Notes: a model not told the origin generated them from the sequence alone. A DNA stretch of 64,000 nucleotides from Streptomyces sp. NRRL F-5135 (GCF_000719775.1 NZ_JOHR01000004.1:62001-126000), one strand, 5' to 3'; counted from the first letter of the stretch, positions 36,261-45,665 are shown. Made by a program: numbers and translations.

Positions 36261-38228
36261 ATGAAACACACGACATCCTCTTGGACGCCCTCGCCCCGAC
36301 CAGGGCCGCCGGGCCGGCCGGAGCCGCCCGCCGAGGTACGGCGCATCCTCCGGTTGTTCCGTCCCTACCGCGGCCGACTGGCGCTCGTCGGGCTGCTCGT
36401 CGCGGCGTCGTCGCTGGTCTCGGTCGTCTCGCCGTTCATGTTGCGCGAGATCCTCGACACCGCGATCCCGCAGGGCCGTACGGGCCTGCTCAGCCTGCTC
36501 GCCCTCGGCATGATCCTCACCGCCGTGGTCACCAGCGTCTTCGGCGTGCTCCAGACGCTGATCTCCACGACGGTCGGCCAGCGGGTCATGCACGACCTGC
36601 GCACCGGCGTCTACGCGCAGCTCCAGCGCATGCCGCTCGCCTTCTTCACCAGGACCAGGACGGGCGAGGTCCAGTCCCGCATCGCCAACGACATCGGCGG
36701 CATGCAGGCGACCGTCACCTCCACCGCGACCTCCCTGGTCTCCAACCTCACCGCCGTCGTCGCCTCGATCGTGGCCATGCTGGCCCTGGACTGGCGGCTC
36801 ACGGCCGTGTCGATGCTCCTGCTGCCGGTGTTCGTCTGGATCAGCCGCCGGGTGGGCCGGGAGCGCAAGAGGATCACCACGGACCGCCAGCGGCAGATGG
36901 CCGCCATGGCCGCCACCGTCACCGAATCGCTCTCGGTGAGCGGCATCCTCCTCGGACGCACGATGGGCCGCGCCGACTCGCTCACCAAGTCCTTCGCGGA
37001 CGAGTCCGAGCGGCTGGTCGACCTGGAGGTCCGTTCCAACATGGCGGGCCGGTGGCGGATGTCGACCATCGGGATCGTCATGGCGGCCATGCCCGCCGTC
37101 ATCTACTGGGCGGCGGGCCTCACGCTGCAGACCGGCGGCGGAGCCGTCTCCATCGGCACGCTCGTCGCGTTCGTCTCGCTCCAGCAGGGACTGTTCAGGC
37201 CCGCGGTGAGCCTGCTCTCCACAGGGGTGGAGATGCAGACCTCGCTCGCGCTCTTCCAGCGCATCTTCGAATACCTCGATCTGCCCGTCGAGATCACCGA
37301 GCCGGAGCGGCCGGTCGCCCTCGGCACGGTCCGCGGCGACGTCCGGTTCGACGGCGTCGACTTCGCCTACGACTCCAAGGACGCACCGACGCTCCAGGAG
37401 GTCGACCTCACGGTCCCGGCCGGCGGCAGCCTCGCCGTCGTGGGCCCCACCGGCTCCGGGAAGTCGACGCTCAGCTATCTGGTGCCCCGGTTGTACGACG
37501 TGACGGGCGGCCGGGTGCTGCTCGACGGCGTGGACGTCCGTGACCTCGGCTTCGCGACCCTGTCCCGGGCGGTCGGCGTGGTGTCCCAGGAGACGTACCT
37601 CTTCCACGCCTCCGTCGCGGAGAACCTGCGCTTCGCCAAGCCGGACGCCACCGACGAGGAGTTGGAGACGGCTGCCAGGGCCGCTCAGATCCATGACCAC
37701 ATCGCGGCCCTGCCGGACGGCTACGACACGCTGGTCGGCGAGCGCGGCTACCGGTTCTCCGGCGGTGAGAAGCAGCGGCTGGCGATCGCCCGCACCATCC
37801 TGCGCGACCCGCCCGTGCTGATCCTGGACGAGGCGACCAGCGCCTTGGACACCCGTACGGAACAGGCCGTGCAGCGGGCCATCGACGCGCTCTCCGAGGG
37901 GCGTACGACGATCACCATCGCGCACCGGCTCTCCACCATCCGGGACGCGGACCAGATCGTGGTCCTGGACGCCGGGCGGATCGCGGAGCGAGGCACGCAC
38001 GAGGAACTGATGCGGCGGGACGGACGCTACGCGGCCCTGGTCCGCAGGGACAGCAGGCCCGCGCGAACGGCGGCGGAAGCGGAAGCCGGGTCGCAAGCGG
38101 CAGAGGTATCCGAGACGGACGCCGGGGAAGGCGCGGAGCCGGAGGTCGTGGGAGGCACCGGAGACGGCCGGGCGCCCGCGTCCGGGACGGCACGAACCCC
38201 CGGCGACCTGGCACCGGTCGTGCCGTAG
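36261..38228 (+). CDS. ABC exporter, ATP-binding and permease (homodimer type)
   Basis: 655 aa with a six-helix membrane domain (about residues 35-330) and an ATPase domain in which all motifs are intact: Walker A GPTGSGKST, Q-loop VVSQETYLFH, signature FSGGEKQRLAIART, Walker B VLILDEATSALD and switch TIAHRLST. It therefore should work as a homodimer, unlike the neighbouring pair. ATG 36261 has GAAGGAG. A 60-residue Ala/Glu/Gly-rich tail ends the protein. The MarR operator lies 75 bases upstream. Substrate unknown. Confidence 0.92.
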   Translation: MKHTTSSWTPSPRPGPPGRPEPPAEVRRILRLFRPYRGRLALVGLLVAASSLVSVVSPFMLREILDTAIPQGRTGLLSLLALGMILTAVVTSVFGVLQTLISTTVGQRVMHDLRTGVYAQLQRMPLAFFTRTRTGEVQSRIANDIGGMQATVTSTATSLVSNLTAVVASIVAMLALDWRLTAVSMLLLPVFVWISRRVGRERKRITTDRQRQMAAMAATVTESLSVSGILLGRTMGRADSLTKSFADESERLVDLEVRSNMAGRWRMSTIGIVMAAMPAVIYWAAGLTLQTGGGAVSIGTLVAFVSLQQGLFRPAVSLLSTGVEMQTSLALFQRIFEYLDLPVEITEPERPVALGTVRGDVRFDGVDFAYDSKDAPTLQEVDLTVPAGGSLAVVGPTGSGKSTLSYLVPRLYDVTGGRVLLDGVDVRDLGFATLSRAVGVVSQETYLFHASVAENLRFAKPDATDEELETAARAAQIHDHIAALPDGYDTLVGERGYRFSGGEKQRLAIARTILRDPPVLILDEATSALDTRTEQAVQRAIDALSEGRTTITIAHRLSTIRDADQIVVLDAGRIAERGTHEELMRRDGRYAALVRRDSRPARTAAEAEAGSQAAEVSETDAGEGAEPEVVGGTGDGRAPASGTARTPGDLAPVVP

Positions 38229-38260
38229 GGCCGGACCGGGCCGATTCAGGGCCGATCCGG

Positions 38261-38300
38261 GGCGGTCCGGAGCGGTCCGGCGCGGTCCGGAGCGGTCCGG
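38261..38300. repeat. Four tandem 10-bp units ending GCGGTCCGG
   Basis: Four 10-base units, each with GCGGTCCGG and a variable first base (38261-38300), directly after the ABC exporter gene. No coding content. Confidence 0.9.
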
Positions 38301-38426
38301 AACGGCGCTTGTCCGAGCGGCGCGTGAGCCGTCCGTATGCCTTCGCCTGTGCCGTCCGTATGCCGTCCGTGTCGCCCGCGCCTCAGGTGCCCGGATCGAT
38401 GATCACACCGGGTTAGCGTGCGCCCC

Positions 38427-39296
38427 ATGACGAACGAGCCTCGCGGGCCGGCGGGGGTGCGGCGGCGCGGTCGGCGACCCCGGCTGACGCGCCGCGGCCG
38501 ACTGGCCCTGTCGGTGACGGCGGCGCTCGCGGCCGTCTCGGCCGTGCTGGTGCCCGTCCTGCTGGGGGACGAGGCGGAGGACACCGCCGAGCCGCGCACG
38601 AAGACCCTGCTCGTGCCCGAGGGACGGCGTGCGAGCCAGGTGTACGCCTCCGTCGACCAGGTCCTCCGGGTACCCGGCGGCACCACCGAAAAGGCGGTGC
38701 ACACCACCGAACTCGCCCTTCCGGAGGCCGCGCGGGGCAACCCGGAGGGCTATCTCTTCCCGGCCACCTACCCGATCCACGCCTCGACGACCCCGGCCGG
38801 GCTGCTCCGCTACATGGTGAACACCGCGAACCAGCGGTTCGGCGGGGCCCGGATCAGCGCGGGCCTCCAGCGGAACGGTGTGACGGGGTACCAGGCGGTC
38901 ACCATCGCCAGCATCGTGCAGGCGGAGGCCGGGACGGCGGCCGACATGGCCAAGGTCTCGCGGGTGGTGCACAACCGGCTCGCCCTCGGCATGCCGTTGC
39001 AGATGGACTCGACCCTCAACTACGCGCTGGGCCGCTCCACGCTCGACACCACGCACCGCGACACCAAGACCGACAGCCCGTACAACACCTACGCCCACAA
39101 GGGCCTGCCGCCCACGCCGATCGGGAATCCGGGGGAGGAGGCCATGGAGGCGGCGCTCAATCCGTCACGCGGGGACTGGCTGTACTTCGTCACGGTGAAG
39201 CCCGGCGACACCCGCTTCACCACGCGGTACGCCGACCACCGGCGCAACGTCGAGGAGTTCAACGCCCACCGCAGGGGCGCGGCCGGCCCCGGATGA
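38427..39296 (+). CDS. Endolytic transglycosylase MltG-like (YceG fold)
   Basis: 289 aa. A short basic cytoplasmic N terminus and one membrane segment (SVTAALAAVSAVLVPVLL, about residues 30-50) are followed by the YceG domain with EGYLFPATYPI, TIASIVQAEAG (catalytic Glu), LPLQMDSTLNYAL-like, SPYNTYAHKGLPPTPIGNPG and WLYFVTV. MltG cleaves nascent glycan strands and sets their length. The protein is much shorter than the usual actinobacterial MltG, so it is probably a second paralogue. ATG 38427 chosen over GTG 38418. Confidence 0.88.
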   Translation: MTNEPRGPAGVRRRGRRPRLTRRGRLALSVTAALAAVSAVLVPVLLGDEAEDTAEPRTKTLLVPEGRRASQVYASVDQVLRVPGGTTEKAVHTTELALPEAARGNPEGYLFPATYPIHASTTPAGLLRYMVNTANQRFGGARISAGLQRNGVTGYQAVTIASIVQAEAGTAADMAKVSRVVHNRLALGMPLQMDSTLNYALGRSTLDTTHRDTKTDSPYNTYAHKGLPPTPIGNPGEEAMEAALNPSRGDWLYFVTVKPGDTRFTTRYADHRRNVEEFNAHRRGAAGPG

Positions 39297-39397
39297 CCCG
39301 CGCGGAGGACCGTGGAGGGAGCGGCGACGGCGCGCACGGAGCGGCCGGAGGGCGGACGGTCGCCCGGGACGCGCAGGCATAGCCGGGGAACGGGCGC

Positions 39398-40549
39398 TCA
39401 GGCGGCGCTCCCCGCGCCGACGTTCTCGCTGTTCCCCCGTGTGCCCTCCGCGCCGTCCGGTGCGCCTCCGGCGGCGGGTGCCAGGAGCCGGACGATCTCG
39501 TGCACCGCCGCCCGGCCCGCCCGGTTCGCGCCGATCGTGCTGGCGGAGGGACCGTAGCCGACGAGGTGGACGCGGGGGTCGTGGACCACCCGTGTGCCCG
39601 CCATCCGGATCCCGCCGCCCGCCTCGCGCAGCCGCAGGGGCGCGAGGTGCCCCAGCGCGGGGCGGAATCCGGTGGCGTAGACGATGGCGTCGGCGTCGAA
39701 GGTGGTGCCGTCAGGCCAGTGCACCCCGTGTTCCGTGACGCGGTCGAACATGGGGCGCCGGTTCAGGACGCCCCGCGCCCGGGCCCGCCGGACGGCCTCC
39801 GTCAACGGCAGCCCCGTCACCGACACCACACTGCGCGGCGGCAGCCCGTTCCGTACCCGCTCCTCGACGAGCGCGACGGCTGCTCGCCCCCGCTCCTCGT
39901 CGAACGGGCCCTCGCGGAAGACGGGCGGCCGGCGCGTCACCCAGGCGGTCTCGGCCGCGACCTCCGCGATCTCCATCAGATGCTGCGTGCCGGACGCGCC
40001 GCCGCCCACCACGACCACCCGCAGCCCGGCGAACTCCGCCGGCCCGCGATAGTCCGCGGTGTGCGACTGGCGGCCCCGGAAGACGTCCTGGCCCGGGTAG
40101 CGCGGCCAGAAGGGCCTCTCCCAGGTGCCGGTGGCGTTGATCAGGGCCCGGGCGGCCCAGGTCCCCTCGGAGGTCTCGACCAGCAGCCGGCCGCCCGCCG
40201 TGGGCCCCCCGCGCCCGTCGTCGCGGACGGCCGACACCTCGACCGGCCGGTGGACACGGAGCCCGAACCGCCGCTCGTACTCCGCGAAGTACGCCCCGAT
40301 CACCTCGGCGGACGGGCGGTCGTCATCGGCCGGGCCCGTGACCAGCTCCATGCCGGGGAGCGCGTGCATGCCGTGCACCTTGCCGTACGTCAACGACGGC
40401 CAGCGGAACTGCCAGGCGCCGCCCGGGCGCGGGGCGTGGTCGAGCACGACGAAGTCCCGGTCGGGCTCGAGCCCGGAGCGCCGCAGATGGTGGGCGCCGG
40501 ACAGGCCCGCCTGCCCCGCGCCGATGACCACGACATCGATGGTGCGCAC
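39398..40549 (-). CDS. Flavin-containing monooxygenase (NAD(P)-binding flavoprotein)
   Basis: About 383 aa. FAD motif GAGQAGLSGAHHL at residues about 9-21, GTWERPFWPRYPGQ, the second dinucleotide motif VVVGGGASGTQHL, and the C-terminal YATGFRP segment place it in the CzcO/TrkA-like flavoprotein monooxygenase group (possibly a Baeyer-Villiger or N-hydroxylating type, substrate unknown). The open frame extends upstream through a repetitive Arg/Thr/Gln region; GTG 40549 is a reasonable start, GTG 40690 an alternative. Neither has a clear ribosome binding site. Confidence 0.8.
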   Translation of the reverse strand: MRTIDVVVIGAGQAGLSGAHHLRRSGLEPDRDFVVLDHAPRPGGAWQFRWPSLTYGKVHGMHALPGMELVTGPADDDRPSAEVIGAYFAEYERRFGLRVHRPVEVSAVRDDGRGGPTAGGRLLVETSEGTWAARALINATGTWERPFWPRYPGQDVFRGRQSHTADYRGPAEFAGLRVVVVGGGASGTQHLMEIAEVAAETAWVTRRPPVFREGPFDEERGRAAVALVEERVRNGLPPRSVVSVTGLPLTEAVRRARARGVLNRRPMFDRVTEHGVHWPDGTTFDADAIVYATGFRPALGHLAPLRLREAGGGIRMAGTRVVHDPRVHLVGYGPSASTIGANRAGRAAVHEIVRLLAPAAGGAPDGAEGTRGNSENVGAGSAA

Positions 40550-40749
40550 CCCGGGCCGGACCCGCGGCGCCACGTGCGGCCGTGTGTCCGCCCGTGCCGC
40601 CTGCGTGCGTGGTGGCCGCGTCCGTGCCGCCTGTGCCGGCACCTCCTGCGTCCGTGTCCGCGCCTGTGCCCGCGCTCCGAAGCTGTTCACGGTGGCGCCA
40701 ACCGCGCGGAGGCCGGGAATCTTCCCCGCCGACAGGGGCCGTGCCCCGC

Positions 40750-41958
40750 TCAGCGTCCCCCGGCCACCAGCAGCGGAGCGCCGCCGGGCGCGGACGCGGG
40801 GCGCCCGTTCCGCGCCGGAACTCCCAGCAGCGGGGAGGCCGGGACCTGGGCCAGCAGCCCGCGTGCCGCCAGCAGCGGCGTCACCCCCTCCCCGAACCAG
40901 TACGCCTCCTCCAGATGCGGGTAGCCGGAGAGCACGACGTGCTCGATCCCCAGCTCGTGGTACTCCTCGATCCGGTCCGCCACCTCGTCGTGGCTGCCCA
41001 CCAGCGCGGTGCCCGCGCCGCCGCGTACCAGACCGACGCCCGCCCACAGGTTGGGCGAGATCTCCAGCTTGTCCCGCGAACCGCCGTGCAGGGCCAGCAT
41101 CCGCTGCTGTCCCACCGACTCGCTCCGGCCGAGCGCGCGCTGCGCCGCGGCGACGGTCTCCGGGTCGAGGTCGTCCAGCAGCCGGTCCGCGGTCGCCCAG
41201 GCCTCCCGGGAGGAGTCGCGCGAGATGGTGTGCAGGCGGATGCCGAAGCGGACCGTACGGCCCCGCTCCTCGGCCAGCGAGCGGATCCAGTCGATCTTCT
41301 CCTTCACCTGCGCCGGGGGCTCGCCCCAGGTGAGGTACACATCGGCGTGCTCGGCCGCCACCGGCCCCGCGGCGGCCGACGAACCACCGAAGAAGATCTC
41401 CGGCAGCGGGTCGGGCGGCAGCGCGGTCAGCCCGCCCTCGACCTGGAAGTGCTCACCGTCGAAGTCGTACGGCCTGCCGCCCCAGACCCCCCGCACCACC
41501 GACAGGAACTCCGCCGTCCTGGCGTAGCGCCGGTCGTGGTCGAGATGGTCACCGAAACGGCGCTGCTCGGTCGCGTCGCCGCCGGTCACCACGTTGAGCA
41601 GCAGCCGCCCCCGGCTGACGCGCTGGAAGGTGGCCGCCATCTGCGCCGCCAGCACCGGGGAGATCAGCCCCGGCCGGAAGGCGACCAGGAACTTCAGCCG
41701 CTCGGTCTGCTGCGCCAGCGCCGTCGTCGTCAGCCACGCGTCCTCGCACCAGGTGCCGGTCGGCGTCAGCACGGCCTCGAAGCCGAGGTGTTCGGCCGCT
41801 TTGGCGATCTGCGCCAGGTACTCGACGTCGGGCGGGCGGATCCCGCTGACCGGGGTGTTCGCGGAGCGCGAGATGCCCCCGTCGGTGTACGCGTGGCGGT
41901 CCACCAGCGTACGTCCGTCGCCGCCGGTCGGCAGGAACCAGTGCAGGTGAACGCTCAT
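40750..41958 (-). CDS. ssuD: FMNH2-dependent alkanesulfonate monooxygenase
   Basis: 402-aa luciferase-fold monooxygenase releasing sulfite and an aldehyde from alkanesulfonates. SsuD hallmarks: HLHWFLPTGGDGR at the N terminus, AVLTPTGTWCEDAW, VAFRPGLISPVLAAQMAATF, RLLLNVVTGGD and PEIFFGGSS. Its ATG shares a base with the stop codon of the binding-protein gene (TGATG at 41956-41960). It is the last gene of the second sulfonate operon. No flavin reductase gene lies here, so FMNH2 would come from elsewhere, for example the SsuE-like product of 4373-4951. Confidence 0.93.
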   Translation of the reverse strand: MSVHLHWFLPTGGDGRTLVDRHAYTDGGISRSANTPVSGIRPPDVEYLAQIAKAAEHLGFEAVLTPTGTWCEDAWLTTTALAQQTERLKFLVAFRPGLISPVLAAQMAATFQRVSRGRLLLNVVTGGDATEQRRFGDHLDHDRRYARTAEFLSVVRGVWGGRPYDFDGEHFQVEGGLTALPPDPLPEIFFGGSSAAAGPVAAEHADVYLTWGEPPAQVKEKIDWIRSLAEERGRTVRFGIRLHTISRDSSREAWATADRLLDDLDPETVAAAQRALGRSESVGQQRMLALHGGSRDKLEISPNLWAGVGLVRGGAGTALVGSHDEVADRIEEYHELGIEHVVLSGYPHLEEAYWFGEGVTPLLAARGLLAQVPASPLLGVPARNGRPASAPGGAPLLVAGGR

Positions 41959-42995
41959 CAGGAAGAGGCCTTTCCGTAGGTGCGCGCCGGCGAGGTGGAC
42001 GGCGGCAGATTCTTGTTGAAGCGGTTGTCCACGAAGTCCGCGAAGTCGAAGCGGCGGGGAATGAGCTTGAGCTCCGCGAAGGTGTCGGCGATCTCCTGCT
42101 CGGAACCGATCGCGGCCTTGTCCAGCGCGACCGGCCTGCGGGTGCCGTTGCTGCGCTTCACCGCGTCCAGGGCCACTCCGTACGGCATTCCGGTGTCCTT
42201 GGCCCAGACCTCGGCCCAGTCCTCGGGATGCTCGAAGGCCCAGTCCTGCGCCCGGCGGAGCCGGTCGACGAAGTCGCCGATCGCGGCGGCCTTCTTCTTG
42301 TCCTCCAGGGCGGCGGGTGCGGCGACCTGGAAGTTCAGGCCGTTGACGACGCCCCGGCCGTCGGTCAGCACCCGGCCGAGCCCGCCGTGCAGCACCTGGC
42401 TGGTGTACGGGTCCCAGACGGACCAGGCGTCCACCTTGCCGCTGGTGAACGCGGCGAGCGCGTCGGCCGGCTGCAACAGCCTGACCTTGACGTCCTTGAC
42501 GGTGAGACCGGCCTTCCGGAGCGAGGCGATCAGCTGGTAGTGCGCCGAGCTGCCCTGGGCCACGGCGACCGTCTTCCCCCTGAGCTCGGACGTCTTCCTC
42601 AGGGGCGAGTCCTCGCGCACGAGGATCGTGTCGCCGCGCGCGTCCCCGTGGGTCGCGGCCACGACCTTGATCTTCGAGCCGGCTCCGGCGGCGAAGACGG
42701 GCGGGGTGTTGCCGACGGAACCGATGTCCACGGCCCTGGCGTTCACGGCTTCGAGCAGCGGCGGACCGGAGGTGAAGGTCGACCACGTGACCTTGTAGGG
42801 AAGGTCGTCGAGCTCACCGGCGGCGCGCAGGATCGCTTCGGCGCCGCCTTTCTGGTCACCGACCTTGAGGGTGAGGGACCCCTTGCCGTCGGTCCTGCCG
42901 TTCGTACCACCGGATCCGTCGGCGGAGGAGGCGCCGGAGCAGGCGGAGAGGAGGAGGGCGACGGGGAGGAGGGTCGCGGCGAGAAAACGCTTCAT
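41958..42995 (-). CDS. ssuA: Sulfonate ABC transporter substrate-binding lipoprotein
   Basis: 345 aa with a lipoprotein signal (lipobox LLSAC near residue 19) and the NMT1/SsuA fold (GSVGNTPPVFAAGAG, VDAWSVWDPYTSQVL). ATG 42995. It follows the ATPase gene after about 180 bases of tandem repeat. Extracytoplasmic capture of alkanesulfonates is the expected role. Confidence 0.9.
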   Translation of the reverse strand: MKRFLAATLLPVALLLSACSGASSADGSGGTNGRTDGKGSLTLKVGDQKGGAEAILRAAGELDDLPYKVTWSTFTSGPPLLEAVNARAVDIGSVGNTPPVFAAGAGSKIKVVAATHGDARGDTILVREDSPLRKTSELRGKTVAVAQGSSAHYQLIASLRKAGLTVKDVKVRLLQPADALAAFTSGKVDAWSVWDPYTSQVLHGGLGRVLTDGRGVVNGLNFQVAAPAALEDKKKAAAIGDFVDRLRRAQDWAFEHPEDWAEVWAKDTGMPYGVALDAVKRSNGTRRPVALDKAAIGSEQEIADTFAELKLIPRRFDFADFVDNRFNKNLPPSTSPARTYGKASS

Positions 42996-43084
42996 GGAGG
43001 GTGGCTTTCCTCGGTGTGGGGGAGCGCGGGCAGCCGGTGCGCCACACGGGGGCGGCTGGGTACCGGCCGCCCCGGGGCACCGGT

Positions 43085-43190
43085 TGTCAGGAGGCGGTGG
43101 GGCCGTCAGATCGCGGTGGGGCCGCCAGGAGGCTGTCGGCCGTCAGGAGGCTGTGGGCCGTCAGGAGGTGGTGGGCCGTCATGAGGAGGC
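43085..43190. repeat. Degenerate 18-bp tandem repeat in the sulfonate operon
   Basis: About five imperfect units with the core GGCCGTCAGGAGG occupy the spacer between the ATPase stop codon and the lipoprotein gene (overlapping the last ATPase codons). Could weaken or uncouple distal gene expression. No protein supported. Confidence 0.85.
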
Positions 43191-43937
43191 GGCCGGCTCG
43201 TCCACTCCCAGTTCGGTGAGCAGGCGGGACCGGAGCGGGCCGAAGCCGGGGTCGCCGACCGCGCGTGGACGGTCCAGTCCGACCGGGGTCTCGTACGCGA
43301 TGACACCGTCCCGCATGACCAGCGCGCGGTCCGCGAGCAGCAGTGCCTCGTCGACGTCGTGGGTCACCAGCAGGACCGCGCAGCCACGCCGTTGCCACAG
43401 CTCCGCCACCAGTCGCTGGGCCTTGATCCGCGTCAGCGCGTCCAGCGCGCCGAACGGCTCGTCGAGCAGCAGCAGGTCCGGCTCCCGTACGAGCGCTCTC
43501 GCCAGTGAGGCACGCTGGGCCTCGCCGCCCGAGAGGGTCTTGGGCCACGCGCCGGAGCGGTGGCCGAGGCCGACCTCGTTCAGGGCGCGCTCGGCCAGCG
43601 CGCGGTCGGGCCGTCCGTCGAGCCCGAGCAGCACATTGCGCCAGACGCGCTTCCACGGCATCAGCCGAGGGGCCTGGAAGGCGACCGCGCGGCGCTTGGG
43701 TACGAGGACCGTGCCGCTGATGTCACGGTCCAGCCCGGCCAGCACCCGCAGCAGGGTCGACTTGCCGCAGCCGCTGCGGCCCAGCAGGGCGGTGAACTCA
43801 CCGGGACGCAGGGTGAGATCGAGCCGGTCGATCACCGGCCGGCCGTCGAAGGCGCGGGTCAGCCCCTCGACCCGGACCGCCGGGGTCGCGGCCGGGCCCT
43901 CGACCGTGCTCACCGGCCCGTGAATGTCGGTCGCCAT
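43179..43937 (-). CDS. ssuB: Sulfonate ABC transporter ATP-binding protein
   Basis: 252 aa with Walker A GRSGCGKST, Q-loop AFQAPRLMPWKRV, signature LSGGEAQRASLARALV, Walker B LLLLDEPFGALD and switch VTHDVDEALLLADR. The Q-loop PRLMPW is typical of SsuB. ATG 43937 overlaps the permease gene by 28 bases, so the two are translationally coupled. Confidence 0.93.
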   Translation of the reverse strand: MATDIHGPVSTVEGPAATPAVRVEGLTRAFDGRPVIDRLDLTLRPGEFTALLGRSGCGKSTLLRVLAGLDRDISGTVLVPKRRAVAFQAPRLMPWKRVWRNVLLGLDGRPDRALAERALNEVGLGHRSGAWPKTLSGGEAQRASLARALVREPDLLLLDEPFGALDALTRIKAQRLVAELWQRRGCAVLLVTHDVDEALLLADRALVMRDGVIAYETPVGLDRPRAVGDPGFGPLRSRLLTELGVDEPAASS

Positions 43938-44779
43938 TGCAGCAGCAGCCTTTCGAGAGTACGGACGACGGCGTCGGCGATCAGGCCGAGGAAGGCGTAG
44001 ACGACCAGGCAGACGACGATGACGTCCGTGCGCAGGAAGTCCCGGGCCTGGTTCATCAGGAAGCCGATCCCGGCGTCGGCGTTGATGGACTCGCCGAAGA
44101 CGAGGGCGAGCCACGCGGTGGCGAGCGAGTACCGCAGCCCGGTCATCGCCCCGGGCAGCGCGCCCGGCAGCACGACATGCCGGATCAGTCCCCAGCGGCC
44201 GAGCCCCAACGACTGCCCGGCCTCCACGAGTTGTTCGTCGACGCCGCGGATGCCCGCGTACACGTTGAGGTAGAGATGGAACGCGACACCGAGTGCGATG
44301 AGGGCCACCTTGGGGGCCTCGCCGATGCCCAGCCAGATGATGAAGAGCGGGATCAGACCGACCCACGGCACGGTCCGCAGCATCTGGACGACCGGGTCGA
44401 CCAGGTCCTCGCCGAGCCGGGAGAGCCCGGAGGCCAGCGCGAGCGACACGCCGGCCACCGCTCCGAACAGCAGTCCCACGACCACCCGTTGGAGCGAGAT
44501 GGCCATGGCGGACCCGAGGGTACCGTCGGAGATCAGCTCGCCGGCGGCGGTGGCGATGGTCCCGGGCGAGGCGAGGATGTCGCGGTGCAGCACACCGGTC
44601 GCGCTGAGCACCTGCCACAGGAGCAGAAGAAGCAGCGGCCCGACGACGCGCCGCAGCCAGCGGGGCACGGCATGGCGCCAGGAGCGGGTGGCGGCGGACG
44701 GGACGACCGGTTCCAGGGCGAAGGGCGGTTGATCATTCGAAATGGCGGACGTGTCCGGTGGGGCGTGATCGACCGGCAT
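43910..44779 (-). CDS. ssuC: Sulfonate ABC transporter permease
   Basis: 289 aa with about six membrane segments and the EAA-like loop around AGQSLGLGRWGLIRHVVLPG. First structural gene of the second sulfonate operon, about 290 bases after the leader peptide. ATG 44779. Confidence 0.92.
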   Translation of the reverse strand: MPVDHAPPDTSAISNDQPPFALEPVVPSAATRSWRHAVPRWLRRVVGPLLLLLLWQVLSATGVLHRDILASPGTIATAAGELISDGTLGSAMAISLQRVVVGLLFGAVAGVSLALASGLSRLGEDLVDPVVQMLRTVPWVGLIPLFIIWLGIGEAPKVALIALGVAFHLYLNVYAGIRGVDEQLVEAGQSLGLGRWGLIRHVVLPGALPGAMTGLRYSLATAWLALVFGESINADAGIGFLMNQARDFLRTDVIVVCLVVYAFLGLIADAVVRTLERLLLQWRPTFTGR

Positions 44780-45065
44780 GGGGACTCCGTGCTGGGAGAC
44801 AGGGGGGATCGCGCGGTCCGGCCGCGACGCGGCACACCGCGGCGCGACACGCCACGGCGTCTCGAGGGACGGCGTCGCGCGAGACGGTGGGGCGGGGGAC
44901 GGCGGTTCGCGGGACGGTGCGGCGTCGGCCGGAGCCGGCGCGAGTGAAAGGGGCGGGGAGCGGTGAGCGGGACGAGAGCCGCCGACGGGAACGCCGCGTC
45001 AGCGACGTGGCGCCGGGATACGCCGAAACGGCGCGCTTCTGCGCGTCAGTACGGTGAAAAGGGCG
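44780..45065. other. Leader-to-operon spacer
   Basis: About 285 bases between leader peptide and ssuC. It is full of short GC-rich direct repeats (recurring GGGACGGCG-like and GCGACAC-like words) and can form many hairpins, but no alternative antiterminator/terminator pair could be settled by eye. No ORF is supported. Confidence 0.5.
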
Positions 45066-45149
45066 TCAGCGGCCGCGGCGACACGCGGCGGACGCCACCC
45101 GCAGCAGGTCGATGTGACCGCGCGTGGTGAGCAGGGCTGAACGCAACAT
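45066..45149 (-). CDS. Leader peptide of the second sulfonate operon (candidate cysteine attenuator)
   Basis: 27-aa ORF with ATG 45149 and TGA ending at 45066. The C-terminal core HIDLLRVASAAC closely matches the known streptomycete leader-peptide pattern and the leader at 9957-10085 (both L-T-x-R-x-H-[IV]-D-L-x-R-x-x-S-A-x-C-R). The penultimate region holds a single Cys codon near the stop, the expected stall point when cysteinyl-tRNA is scarce. It precedes ssuC by about 285 bases. Probably regulatory, with no separate peptide function. Confidence 0.8.
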   Translation of the reverse strand: MLRSALLTTRGHIDLLRVASAACRRGR

Positions 45150-45242
45150 GGCGCCGAACGTAGCGAGGTATTCCCGACCGGGTCAATGGCGTCTCGGCAC
45201 GCGGACGCGCGATCCCGCGGCCCGGGCGGGCAGGATGGACCC

Positions 45243-45665
45243 ATGTCGGACTCATTCACCACCAGGATCCTGCACATCACCACCGGCACCGAGGAGGCGG
45301 TGACCGACCTGACCGGCGACTGCGAGGCGTTCCTCCGCGACACCGCGGCGGGCCGGGACGGCCTGCTGAACGTGTTCGTACCGCACGCGACCGCCGGCAT
45401 CGCCGTCCTCGAGACGGGCGCGGGCAGCGACGACGACCTCCTCGCCGCGCTGCGCACCCTCCTTCCGCCCGACGACCGCTGGCGCCACCGCCACGGCACC
45501 CCCGGCCACGGCCGCGACCACGTCCTCCCGGCCCTGGTCCCCCCGCACGCCACACTGCCGGTCATCGACGGCCGCCTGGAACTGGGCACGTGGCAGTCCG
45601 TCTGCCTCGTCGACACGAACGTCGACAACACCGAGCGCCGGGTGCGGCTGAGCTTCCTCGGCTGA
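45243..45665 (+). CDS. YjbQ family (UPF0047) protein
   Basis: 140 aa. The conserved HATAGIAVLETG, GHGRDHVLPALVPPHATLP and GRLELGTWQSVCLVDTNVDN segments define the family. E. coli YjbQ has a weak secondary thiamine-phosphate-synthase activity; the physiological role is not settled. Complete, ATG 45243. Confidence 0.93.
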   Translation: MSDSFTTRILHITTGTEEAVTDLTGDCEAFLRDTAAGRDGLLNVFVPHATAGIAVLETGAGSDDDLLAALRTLLPPDDRWRHRHGTPGHGRDHVLPALVPPHATLPVIDGRLELGTWQSVCLVDTNVDNTERRVRLSFLG

